The notes below the pieces were generated by a model, which saw only the letters and a program-made list of their open reading frames with translations, made no database searches and was not told where the DNA came from. From Actinomycetes bacterium (GTDB lineage Bacteria; Actinomycetota; Actinomycetes; JAHEKZ01), in the NCBI GenBank assembly GCA_024644345.1, contig JAHELE010000012.1:1-42279 (forward strand): 42,279 bases of DNA. The letters are read 5' to 3'. The position numbers and the translations under genes were made by a program. Of the stretch, positions 15,329-23,164 are shown piece by piece. Position 1 is the stretch's first letter; each line of letters starts with the position of its first letter.

Positions 15329-16954
15329 GTGATGACCAGGTTTCTGGCAAGGCGAGACGATGACGGCTTCACGCTGATTGAGATGGTGGTCGCTCTGGCG
15401 ATCTCGGTCGTCATCTTCTCCGCCATGGCTGCAGCCGGCCTGGCCGGCGTGCGAGCCTCGGTGGTCGCGCGGCAGAACCAGCAGGCCGTCGACGTGCTGA
15501 ACAAGGCTGCCGAGAGCGCTCGCGGGGTCAGTTTCTCAACGCTGGCGATGGTCACCCCTGATCTGCAGGTCAACGATAATCGAATCACAACCGGTGCCAC
15601 ACCCAGGTACACAGTTCCAGGAGGTGTTGGCCAGGAGGCCGTCTGGGCGCAGGCCACGGGATACGTGACGCCGCACGTAAAGACCGAGACGACGCCGGAC
15701 GGAATCTCGTACACGACCCGTACCTACGTGACAACACCGAGCGGAACGACGCTCGACAGTGGGGGTCAGCCGTACCAGAAGCGCCTCACCATCGTCGTGA
15801 CGTGGAGTTCCTACGGGGCCACCCATCAGCGGGTGATTTCAACCCTGCTCACCGAGACAACCCGAGGTCTACCACTGCCCCGCTACAGCGTGCTTCCCAC
15901 ATCGACGGTCACGGCCACACGGACGCCAGGGAGCACGGTCACCTGGGGATTCCAAGTAATCAACCGAGGAGCGCGCGACACGTTCAACATCAGCGCATCG
16001 AGTGGGACGTGGACCTACTACGTCGACACCGACTGCGATGGGGCTCGAGCGCCAGGAGAGAGCACCACACTCAGCAACACGGACTCGGCGATCTCCGGTG
16101 ACACGCGCCCCGACACCGGAAAGCTCGAACCGAACAACAACCCCCCTTATTGCGTGGTCGCCCAACGAGTTATCGGGGCGACTGAAACCGGAACGTCTAC
16201 CGTGACCTTCAACCTTCAGTCGTCGGCGCAGCCGACCGCCACCGGTGCTGCGGTTGCGGTCGGCCCATACAGCCTCACGGTGACGACGGGGTCCACCGGT
16301 GGAAGTGCCTCGCCCACACCGACAGGGAGCGGGGTCCCACCCAGCACTGTGTGTGCGCCGACCCCGGCCGGCGCCGGAACACCCTTCGGGTTCCGCAATG
16401 GAACGGTCGCTGCGTACGGGGACAGCGCCAGCCAGCCTGTGAACTCGATGACTGAGAACATCTGCCTGAACCAACCGTCCAGCGCGAACTACTCCACGGA
16501 AGCGGGCGTGGGCACGGGGCGTTCACTCACGACGGGCGGCTCAGATACCTCCGCAACGGCGAGCGACCTTGCCGAGTGGCGATGGAACCCTCCGTCGAAC
16601 AAGACGGTGGTGGCGGGTACCGCCACGATCAGCGTGATGGTGTCCTGCCCCGTCGTTGGCGCGACGGTCACTCTGAACGGCGCCATCGGAACCTACTCTG
16701 AGAAGGGCGTAGGTACGTGGACGAATCAGGGCACGGGGTCCACCCCTGTCAGCTGCGCCACGGCCGGCAGCTGGGTGCGGGTCACGGTGTCAATGCCCGT
16801 CAGCACCGCATTTGCGGTGCCTAACAGGTTCCAGGGTCAGCCGATGAACCTCTCGGCACGACTGTGGGTAACTGGTGGGACCGCCGGCGAAAGGATCAGG
16901 CTCGACTACGAGCAAGATGCCTCGAAGTCCTTCCTCTATGTGCAGGTGGTGTGA
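15329..16954 (+). CDS. large prepilin-like protein with Ig-like and C-terminal domains (minor pilin, possible tip adhesin)
   Basis: 541 residues from GTG 15329 (ATG 15332 is equally possible; GAGG at 15316-15319 fits the GTG better). A short leader ends D-D-D-G13, then F-T-L-I-E with Glu5 at E18 and a hydrophobic helix. This is a type III prepilin signal and substrate for the peptidase at 19003. Residues ~190-320 look like a DUF11/Ig-like beta domain with an Asp-rich loop D-T-D-C-D-G (233-238) resembling a calcium-binding loop. A Ser/Thr/Pro/Gly linker (~320-340) leads to a ~190-residue Thr/Ser/Gly-rich beta-type domain I do not recognise. Ordinary minor pilins are 150-250 residues, so a tip adhesin is a reasonable guess. 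Confidence 0.78.
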   Translation: MMTRFLARRDDDGFTLIEMVVALAISVVIFSAMAAAGLAGVRASVVARQNQQAVDVLNKAAESARGVSFSTLAMVTPDLQVNDNRITTGATPRYTVPGGVGQEAVWAQATGYVTPHVKTETTPDGISYTTRTYVTTPSGTTLDSGGQPYQKRLTIVVTWSSYGATHQRVISTLLTETTRGLPLPRYSVLPTSTVTATRTPGSTVTWGFQVINRGARDTFNISASSGTWTYYVDTDCDGARAPGESTTLSNTDSAISGDTRPDTGKLEPNNNPPYCVVAQRVIGATETGTSTVTFNLQSSAQPTATGAAVAVGPYSLTVTTGSTGGSASPTPTGSGVPPSTVCAPTPAGAGTPFGFRNGTVAAYGDSASQPVNSMTENICLNQPSSANYSTEAGVGTGRSLTTGGSDTSATASDLAEWRWNPPSNKTVVAGTATISVMVSCPVVGATVTLNGAIGTYSEKGVGTWTNQGTGSTPVSCATAGSWVRVTVSMPVSTAFAVPNRFQGQPMNLSARLWVTGGTAGERIRLDYEQDASKSFLYVQVV

Positions 16955-16955
16955 C

Positions 16956-17555
16956 GTGTCCGCCTTCTCAGCGCGAGTGCGCGATGATCAGGGGCTGACC
17001 CTGGTCGAGCTTCTTGTCGCCACTGTCTTGGTCGGCGTCCTTGGGGCCATCGTCACCACCGCCGTCTTGATCAGCAACAAGCAGGTACGTACGTCGAGCG
17101 ACGAGGCTGTTGGACTTGCTGACACACGTATTGTCGTGGAGCGATTGGGCAGAGATATTCGAGCGTCCAGGGGCGTTGATGCCGGTGCGACCAGCGGAAA
17201 CCTTGTGCTGTGGATCGACCAGAACTCCGACTACGTCCGTAATGCGACGTCGCAACCTGACGAGATCGTCACATGGAGTGTTGTGTCCTCAGGTTCGGGT
17301 CAGTACAACACTCTGAGGTCGACTGCGGGTGGAACTGTGCAGCTGCAGTCGCGCACCTTGGTTTCTGGCCTCGCCTTCTGCTACCTCACGAAGCCGAGCG
17401 ACCTCGCCAGCGATTGCCTCCCTACTCCATTGTCGGCGGCGAACGCCGCTGCGACCCGTCTGGTCAGAGTGACGTTGAACTATGACTCGGCTCTCAAGTA
17501 CGGATCCGACGATCGCATCAATACCTTCACCGAGCGCATCCGGAATGTGAGCTGA
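16956..17555 (+). CDS. minor prepilin (PulJ/PilW-like)
   Basis: 199 residues from GTG 16956, 1 nt after the preceding stop, with AGGTGG at 16944-16949; ATG 16938 is an alternative. The leader V-S-A-F-S-A-R-V-R-D-D-Q-G13 precedes L-T-L-V-E-L-L-V-A-T-V-L-V-G-V-L-G-A-I, with Glu5 at E18. Leu rather than Phe occupies mature position 1. The remaining ~165 residues are a typical small pilin globular domain containing two Cys. It probably belongs to the priming complex at the pilus tip with its neighbours. Confidence 0.83.
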   Translation: MSAFSARVRDDQGLTLVELLVATVLVGVLGAIVTTAVLISNKQVRTSSDEAVGLADTRIVVERLGRDIRASRGVDAGATSGNLVLWIDQNSDYVRNATSQPDEIVTWSVVSSGSGQYNTLRSTAGGTVQLQSRTLVSGLAFCYLTKPSDLASDCLPTPLSAANAAATRLVRVTLNYDSALKYGSDDRINTFTERIRNVS

Positions 17556-17556
17556 C

Positions 17557-18954
17557 ATGACACGAAATTCGAGGTCACCCCTCATGTCTCGGCTAGTCAG
17601 GCAGGATGAGGGAATCGGGCTCATCCTCGTGATCGGCATCAGCGCCATGATGGCGATCCTGCTCACCGTGATCACGACGACCGCTATCCGTTCCCTGCGC
17701 AGCAGTGGCGAACACGTGAACTTTGAGCAGTCGCTGGCGGCTGCCGAGTCAGGAATCGACTCCGAGTTGAGCAAGATTCAGTCGGCCCGAAATCAGGTGC
17801 CGAGCGTGAACTATGAGTCGCCGGTCTCATGTCGTCCGGCAGCCCCCTCGTCCAGCGTCTTCGTCGACGAGACCAGCGAAAAGACTTGGGCGCGCGCTGC
17901 GCTGAACGCGCTGCCGACCAGCTGTACCCAGTCCAACGGCCAAGGCGAGTATGTGGCGTTCAAGGTGCCCAACCGACAGATGGTCTACTCGCTGGGGTGG
18001 TCGCCATCGAGGACCGCAACCAACGCAGAGCAGCGACTGTTGAAGGTCGAGTACATCTTCGCCCCGTATCGACCGGGAAAGGCCTTGCTCACGGGTGGCT
18101 CGGTCAACTTCAACGGAAGCGTTGCAATCAATGCAGTCTCCGGTCTGCCCGCAGATGTGCATACCAATGACAGCGCGACCGGCATCAACAACAGCTTGAA
18201 CGTGAGCGGGTCTGTTACGGCAAGTGGGACTGTGAACGCCTGTCCAAGCACTATCGCAGGTGGCTGCAAGACCACTCAACCCAAGGAACGAGTACCCGTG
18301 GCCAACCCCCGCGCGGTGTACAACGATTTTGCGCTGACAACTGGCCAGTGGTACGACCTGTGCGGCGATGGAACGGTTCGGTCACCGTCGGCGTCCGGAC
18401 CATGTGCCGGCACTCAGATCTCAACCTCGCCGTACCGGAGCTGGTACTGGACAGCCGGTAACGCCACAACGCCCGGAATCTGGACCCTGCAGAACACCGG
18501 AACCTCGTACCCGGGGGTCTACTACGTGTACGGCGCCAATGCCCAGGTCGGTGCGCTTGGCAACTCACCGACTGTCCAGACGATATCGGTCATTGCCGAG
18601 GCGACGACTCCGGCTGGCTACACCAATGCGGCGACGTGCGACAAGTATGGCGGGGACATCAACTGGAAGCTCTTCGACATCCAGAACTACCTCCGAGGTG
18701 TCCTGTTCATCGCTCAAGGATCTCTGTTTGGAAGCGCCAACTCCACTGCGCAGGCGGGTCTGATGCTTGCTGGTGACAAGGTCGATCTGCAGACCTCCAG
18801 CGCAACTGTTAAGGGATCGATCATTGCGAACAACTCCTGTGCGGCGGCCGGTACGAACAACGTGCAGGGTATGACGATCACGTACGACGAGGCCGTCGAG
18901 GCGCCGGTCTACAGCGTGGTCAACACGACGCTCTGGCTTGAGTACACCGGCTGA
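17557..18954 (+). CDS. PilX-like pilus assembly protein, large
   Basis: 465 residues from ATG 17557, 1 nt after the previous stop. ATG 17584 has a better ribosome binding site (GAGG 17571-17574) and would give a 10-residue leader. The N-terminus R-Q-D-E-G-I-G-L-I-L-V-I-G-I-S-A-M-M-A-I-L-L resembles PilX_N: a hydrophobic helix after a Gly, but without Glu at mature position 5. Then comes a coiled E-Q-S-L-A-A-A-E-S-G-I-D segment typical of PilX. The body is Asn/Ser/Thr/Gly-rich with several cysteines and resembles beta-solenoid surface proteins. It is likely a minor component with the two upstream prepilins; function is inferred. Confidence 0.75.
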   Translation: MTRNSRSPLMSRLVRQDEGIGLILVIGISAMMAILLTVITTTAIRSLRSSGEHVNFEQSLAAAESGIDSELSKIQSARNQVPSVNYESPVSCRPAAPSSSVFVDETSEKTWARAALNALPTSCTQSNGQGEYVAFKVPNRQMVYSLGWSPSRTATNAEQRLLKVEYIFAPYRPGKALLTGGSVNFNGSVAINAVSGLPADVHTNDSATGINNSLNVSGSVTASGTVNACPSTIAGGCKTTQPKERVPVANPRAVYNDFALTTGQWYDLCGDGTVRSPSASGPCAGTQISTSPYRSWYWTAGNATTPGIWTLQNTGTSYPGVYYVYGANAQVGALGNSPTVQTISVIAEATTPAGYTNAATCDKYGGDINWKLFDIQNYLRGVLFIAQGSLFGSANSTAQAGLMLAGDKVDLQTSSATVKGSIIANNSCAAAGTNNVQGMTITYDEAVEAPVYSVVNTTLWLEYTG

Positions 18955-19002
18955 CGGCGTGCCGCTAGGGTCTTTGGCTCGAGCGGGTCGTTAGATGATC
19001 TC

Positions 19003-19782
19003 GTGGACACCTACTTTGCCGTGCTGTTGGCGACCGTGGGGCTGCTCGTCGGCTCCTTTCTGAATGTCGTCATTGCCCGAGTGCCGGCCGGCGAGTCGGT
19101 AGTCCGCCCGAGGTCGCGGTGCCCTCGGTGCGGTGCCGAGATAGCGCCTGGCGACAACGTCCCTGTGCTCTCGTGGCTGCTGCTCCGTGGACGGTGCAGA
19201 CACTGTTCCGAGCCGATCAGCGTCCGGTACCCGATCGTCGAAGTGACCCACGCAGCACTCTGGCTGGTGATGTTGTGGCAATTCGGGTGGTCGTGGGAGC
19301 TGCCTGCCTACCTCTACTTCGCCTCGGTCGGACTGGCCCTGACGGTCATCGATCTCGACACCAAACGGCTGCCCAACGCCTTGACGCTCCCGAGCTACGT
19401 GGTGCTGGGGGCGCTCCTGCTGCTGCCGGCGGTGGTGGACGGTGACTGGTCGGGCTATCTCAGGGCCTGGCTCGCGGCCCTGGCTCTCTTCGCCTTCTAC
19501 TTCCTGCTGGCTGTCATCTACCCGTCCGGGATGGGCTTCGGCGACGTCAAGCTGGCTGGGGTACTGGGCCTGGTGCTGGGCTGGCTCAGCTGGGGTGTAT
19601 TGGTGGTCGGTGGGTTCCTGGGCTTCCTGCTGGGAGCGTTGGTGGGCGGAGCCTTGATGCTGGTCCGCAGGGCGGGACGCAAGAGCAAGATCCCGTTCGG
19701 CCCCTTCATGCTGGCTGGAGCCCTGCTGGCGATCCTCTGGGGTGCGCAGATGTGGGACGTGTACCTAGACACTCTCACCTGA
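19003..19782 (+). CDS. pilD: prepilin peptidase (A24 family), leader peptidase/N-methyltransferase
   Basis: A 259-residue polytopic membrane aspartyl protease that removes prepilin leaders and N-methylates the new end. The N-terminal G-S-F-L-N-V-V-I-A-R-x-P motif is followed by the cytoplasmic zinc loop with C40-x2-C43 and C65-x2-C68, as in bifunctional enzymes. Catalytic Asp residues are in V-I-D-L-D-T-K-R-L-P-N (117/119) and in G-M-G-F-G-D (D181). Several membrane helices follow. GTG 19003 gives the expected N-terminus. It sits 48 nt after the PilX-like gene and probably shares its transcript. Its substrates are the prepilins upstream. Confidence 0.95.
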   Translation: MDTYFAVLLATVGLLVGSFLNVVIARVPAGESVVRPRSRCPRCGAEIAPGDNVPVLSWLLLRGRCRHCSEPISVRYPIVEVTHAALWLVMLWQFGWSWELPAYLYFASVGLALTVIDLDTKRLPNALTLPSYVVLGALLLLPAVVDGDWSGYLRAWLAALALFAFYFLLAVIYPSGMGFGDVKLAGVLGLVLGWLSWGVLVVGGFLGFLLGALVGGALMLVRRAGRKSKIPFGPFMLAGALLAILWGAQMWDVYLDTLT

Positions 19783-19830
19783 TCAGCCCAGCCGTTCGCG
19801 ACAAATCCTGCGACGAATTGTGAGTTAGCA

Positions 19831-19857
19831 CTCAAGGGTGGCCCTCGATGCGCCGAT
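19831..19857 (+). promoter_or_regulatory. FliA/WhiG-type promoter, site 6, for pilMNO and PilP-like gene
   Basis: CTCAAG 19831-19836, a 15-bp spacer, then GCCGAT 19852-19857, in the 130-bp gap before pilM. A small AGTCC-GAAA-GGACT hairpin (19872-19885) follows in the predicted leader. Confidence 0.66.
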
Positions 19858-19929
19858 CTTCCCGCTGACATAGTCCGAAAGGACTCACCCACCTGGCGGA
19901 ACATCGCCGTCGGCGTGAAGGGGAGAGAC

Positions 19930-20994
19930 GTGGCAGCACGCACCGCCATCGGCCTAGACATCGGCACGTCCGGTGTCCGGGCAGCCGAGCTGGCGTTCGG
20001 CAAGTCGGGAATCACACTCGAGAAGTTCGGGCAGGTGGCCCTCCCTGAGGGAGCCGTGCGCGACGGCGAGGTGGTTCAGCCCGGCGTCGTGTCCGAGGCC
20101 ATCAAGCAGCTTTGGGCCCACACCAAGTTCAGCGGCAAGGACGTCATCGTCGGTGTCGCCAATCAGAAGGTCATCGTGCGGCAGGTAGACCTGCCGTGGC
20201 AGCCGCTCGACGAGCTGAAGGAGTCCTTGCCGTTCGCGGTCCAGGACACCATTCCGATGGCCGTCGACCAGGCTCTTCTGGACTACTACCCCCTGGAAGA
20301 GCTGACGACCGAAGACGGCACGCGTACCTATCGCGGGCTCCTCGTGGCCGCTCAACGCGACATGGTTGAGGCCCAGCTGGAGGCCGTGACCGACGCTGGT
20401 CTCAACCCGGTGATGGTCGATCTCACGGCGTTCGCCGTACTGAGGTCGCTTGCCGACAGCGATGACCTCGGAATGGGCAGCACCATGGAGGCGCTGATCG
20501 ATGTCGGTGCCAGGGTGACCAACATCGTCGTCCACGAAGGTGGCGTGCCTCGCTTCGTGCGCATCCTGCTGATGGGTGGAGCTGACGTTACCGACGCGTT
20601 GGCCGAGCGCACCGGCTCGGAACAGACCGAGGCCGAGTCACTCAAACACGAGATGGGCATGTCGTCTGACCACAACGACCCCAAGGTGCAGGCCGCCGGC
20701 CGCGTCATGGAGGCGGCCGGTCAGGCGTTCATCGATCAGGTGCGCGGCTCACTCGACTACTACACGGCATCACCTGGTGCCCGCCCAATCGAGCGGATCG
20801 TCGTCACCGGCGGTGGCTCGAGGTTGGCCGGCTTGTCCGAACGCCTATTCAACTCCACCCGTGTCGAGGTGGAGCGAGGCGCGGCCTTCGGTGAGCTGGA
20901 GATCGGCAAGACCGGGCTGAGCCCCGATCAGATGGAGTTCGTCGAGCCACTGGCCGCCGTGCCCGTCGGCCTCGCGCTGGGAGGCGCCTCATGA
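19930..20994 (+). CDS. pilM: type IV pilus assembly protein PilM
   Basis: 354 residues from GTG 19930, chosen over GTG 19915 because AAGGGGA (19918-19924) sits 5 nt before it. It is an actin/FtsA-like cytoplasmic ATPase: A-I-G-L-D-I-G-T-S-G-V-R-A phosphate-1 loop at the start, A-L-I-D-V-G-A-R-V-T-N in the middle, and I-V-V-T-G-G-G-S-R-L near the C-terminus. PilM binds the cytoplasmic tail of PilN and links the motor to the alignment complex. The stop overlaps the pilN ATG by 4 nt (ATGA). Confidence 0.94.
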   Translation: MAARTAIGLDIGTSGVRAAELAFGKSGITLEKFGQVALPEGAVRDGEVVQPGVVSEAIKQLWAHTKFSGKDVIVGVANQKVIVRQVDLPWQPLDELKESLPFAVQDTIPMAVDQALLDYYPLEELTTEDGTRTYRGLLVAAQRDMVEAQLEAVTDAGLNPVMVDLTAFAVLRSLADSDDLGMGSTMEALIDVGARVTNIVVHEGGVPRFVRILLMGGADVTDALAERTGSEQTEAESLKHEMGMSSDHNDPKVQAAGRVMEAAGQAFIDQVRGSLDYYTASPGARPIERIVVTGGGSRLAGLSERLFNSTRVEVERGAAFGELEIGKTGLSPDQMEFVEPLAAVPVGLALGGAS

Positions 20995-21683
20995 CCACCT
21001 TGACGCCGACCCGCCTGGCACAGATGCCACGGGTCAACCTTCTGCCACCTGAGATTGCAGAGGCAGCCAAGCTCAAGCGGCTGAAAGTCATGCTGGGCGC
21101 CCTGCTGCTCGCTGCCATGGCGGCGGTAGTCCTGATCTACTTCTTCGTCAGCAGCCAGCTAGGTGGAGCGCAGGACGACCTGTCAACCGCACAGGCTCAG
21201 GGGAACGCGCTTCAAAGTGAAGTGGCAACCTACGCCGAGGTGCCGATGGTGCTGGCTGAGGTGGATGCCGCGCAGGCGAACTTGGCCACCGCGAGCACTC
21301 CCGAGATTAGGTGGTCGTTCTACCTGAACGACCTGAGCCTCACCATCCCCAAGACCACGCGTCTGACGGCGATAACCGCGCTCAATGATGCCGCTGCTGC
21401 CCAGCTGGGTGGAACGGTCACCACAGCGGAGGGGCTCTCGACCCCGCTCGGCCAGGCGTCGATGGGCTCGATTGCCTTCACCGGGAGGTCGACGAACTTT
21501 GACGCTGTCGCCGCTTGGCTCCAGTCGTTGGCCAAGCAGAAGGGCTACCTGGAGCCATCGGTCCAGAACGTGACCAAGTCAGCTGGCGATACGGCGGGCA
21601 CGTACTACGACGTCGAGTCGTCCACGCAGTTGAGCCTGGAGGCGGCTTCCGGCCGCTTCCTGACGATCGCGAACGGTGAGTGA
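20991..21683 (+). CDS. pilN: type IV pilus alignment protein PilN
   Basis: A 230-residue bitopic membrane protein. The cytoplasmic tail carries the PilM-binding motif P-R-V-N-L-L-P-P-E-I near residues 13-22. A transmembrane helix follows at about residues 38-58, then an extracytoplasmic coiled coil and a small ferredoxin-like domain (F-Y-L-N-D-L-S-L-T-I-P-K-T-T-R-L). ATG 20991 overlaps the pilM stop. PilN pairs with PilO to form the ring outside the membrane. The start of the next gene lies 1 nt after, or overlaps, its stop. Confidence 0.9.
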   Translation: MTTLTPTRLAQMPRVNLLPPEIAEAAKLKRLKVMLGALLLAAMAAVVLIYFFVSSQLGGAQDDLSTAQAQGNALQSEVATYAEVPMVLAEVDAAQANLATASTPEIRWSFYLNDLSLTIPKTTRLTAITALNDAAAAQLGGTVTTAEGLSTPLGQASMGSIAFTGRSTNFDAVAAWLQSLAKQKGYLEPSVQNVTKSAGDTAGTYYDVESSTQLSLEAASGRFLTIANGE

Positions 21684-21684
21684 C

Positions 21685-22359
21685 ATGACAGAGACCCGAA
21701 AGTGGACACTCGGCGCGGCGCTTCTGGCCGTGGTCGTCCTGGTGGCAGGGTGGTTCCTGTTGATCTCGCCAAAGCGGGCCGACGTGGCTGACCTGGAGCA
21801 GCAGGCGGTGGCCCAGCAGCAGGCGAACAGCTCACTCGAGACCGACCTGGCCGTTCTCAAGCAGCAGAACAAGCAGCTGCCGGAGAAGCAGGCTGAGCTC
21901 GCCGCGCTGCGCACCAAAATCCCGCAGACTCCCGACCTGGTCGCGTACATCCGTGAGATGCAGGACATCGGGCGGCAGGCGGGCGTCTCGTTCAACACCT
22001 TGACGCCGGCGACACCGGTTGGGTTGGGGGCCGCTGTGGCAACCACCCCAACGGGTACTGGCGCTTTGACGCCGGACCAGCTGGCGGCGATCAATGTCGA
22101 CATGGAGATTACGGGTGGCTACTTCGAGATCACCAAGTTCATGAACGAGCTGGAGACGTCTTCCCGCTACACGTTGGTAAGCGGATACACGATCGGCGAA
22201 GACGACGCGGAGGAGTCGGATACCGGTTCGGCGCCTCTGATCGCCACCGTCAATGCACGGATCTACTTGGTGCCCGCACCCCCAGCAGTGACCGATGTCG
22301 AGGCGGCGACCTCCGGGTCGACAACCCCGACAACCCCGAGCCCGGCACCAGCGCCGTAG
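21685..22359 (+). CDS. pilO: type IV pilus alignment protein PilO
   Basis: 224 residues from ATG 21685; in-frame GTG 21676, overlapping pilN, is an alternative. A short N-terminal tail leads to one transmembrane helix (about residues 6-26), then a Gln-rich coiled coil (D-L-E-Q-Q-A-V-A-Q-Q-Q) and a PilO globular domain with G-x-Y-F-E-I-T-K-F-M-N-E-L-E. The C-terminus is a Thr/Pro-rich tail. Order and topology match PilM-PilN-PilO in other bacteria; sequence identity is weaker than for PilM. Confidence 0.87.
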   Translation: MTETRKWTLGAALLAVVVLVAGWFLLISPKRADVADLEQQAVAQQQANSSLETDLAVLKQQNKQLPEKQAELAALRTKIPQTPDLVAYIREMQDIGRQAGVSFNTLTPATPVGLGAAVATTPTGTGALTPDQLAAINVDMEITGGYFEITKFMNELETSSRYTLVSGYTIGEDDAEESDTGSAPLIATVNARIYLVPAPPAVTDVEAATSGSTTPTTPSPAPAP

Positions 22360-22368
22360 GAGACTGCC

Positions 22369-23058
22369 ATGTCAAACACGATGTCGACAGAGAGCCCGAT
22401 CATCGACGACGGGTCGACAGACGGCGGTGGCCAGCGACGGCTGCTGCTCGTCGTCGGGGGAGCTGCACTGCTCCTGGTGTTGGGTCTTGGTGCCTACTTC
22501 CTCTTCCTTTCAGGTGGAGGCGAAGAGGAGCTTGCTCCCGTCCCCAGTGCGGCCGGCGCGCAGCCCGTTGAGGACGGCAAGAAGGACAAGACGACAAAGA
22601 AGGACGACAAGGCGCCCAACAAGACGAACATCAAGTTCACCGTGGGCAGCGACCCCTTCGCACCTCTTGCAGCTGAAGCCGTGATCGAGCCTGACCCGGT
22701 CAGCAATGACACGACGAGTACAGGTACCTCGAATGGTTCTGGGACGAAGTCGGGCGGCGGCAGCACCCCGGCGCCTACCGCTGCACCGACCCCAGCGCCC
22801 ACTCAGGACGCCGCAAGCACCTACGAGGTGACGCTTCGCTCCGTCGACCTCAAGCAGAACTCGGCGGTGATCGTTGTCGAGGGGAAGCGCTACTCGGTGA
22901 AGGTGAAGGAGATGTTCCCCAGCAGCGACATCGGCCCCTTCAAGCTGATTGGCGTCGGTCAGCTGTCTTCGGGCAAGGACACCGCACTCGTGGTGTTCGG
23001 CTCTGATGTGACCGTTGGCCTCGTGGCCGGTAAGTCGGTGACATTCACAACGCTGTAG
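22369..23058 (+). CDS. PilP/GspC-like single-pass pilus protein
   Basis: 229 residues from ATG 22369, preceded by TAGGAGA; last gene of the pilMNO unit. A ~22-residue cytoplasmic tail is followed by a transmembrane helix (about residues 24-46). Then come a Lys/Asp-rich stretch, the D-P-F-A-P-L motif common in PilP-type and actinobacterial pilus proteins, and a Thr/Pro/Gly-rich linker. The C-terminus is a compact ~75-residue beta domain (T-Y-E-V-T-L-R-S-V-D...V-V-E-G-K-R-Y-S-V-K-V). It resembles the PilP/GspC homology region by layout, but no outer membrane or PilQ secretin is expected here. The name is therefore tentative. A strong terminator follows. Confidence 0.7.
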   Translation: MSNTMSTESPIIDDGSTDGGGQRRLLLVVGGAALLLVLGLGAYFLFLSGGGEEELAPVPSAAGAQPVEDGKKDKTTKKDDKAPNKTNIKFTVGSDPFAPLAAEAVIEPDPVSNDTTSTGTSNGSGTKSGGGSTPAPTAAPTPAPTQDAASTYEVTLRSVDLKQNSAVIVVEGKRYSVKVKEMFPSSDIGPFKLIGVGQLSSGKDTALVVFGSDVTVGLVAGKSVTFTTL

Positions 23059-23072
23059 CCGGCTCGTCTGGC

Positions 23073-23115
23073 GTGAGTGGGGTCTGCCGTCTTCCTGACG
23101 GCGGACCCCACTCAC
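23073..23115 (+). terminator. hairpin terminator closing the pilus island
   Basis: A 19-bp stem (23073-23091 with 23097-23115; one G-U pair) with a TTCCT loop, 15 nt after the PilP-like stop. It separates the pilus genes from aroC. No T-run follows. Confidence 0.82.
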
Positions 23116-23164
23116 ACGCTCCCCGCGCCAGGTGCACCAGGCTGAGTCTGGGAGACTGTCCGCC

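Noticed and set aside
19825-19833. TTAGCACTC, one exact arm of a CIRCE heat-shock operator before pilM
   Set aside because: The inverted partner arm GAGTGCTAA is missing at the required 9-bp spacing, and the downstream genes are not chaperones. Its CTC is part of the promoter -35.
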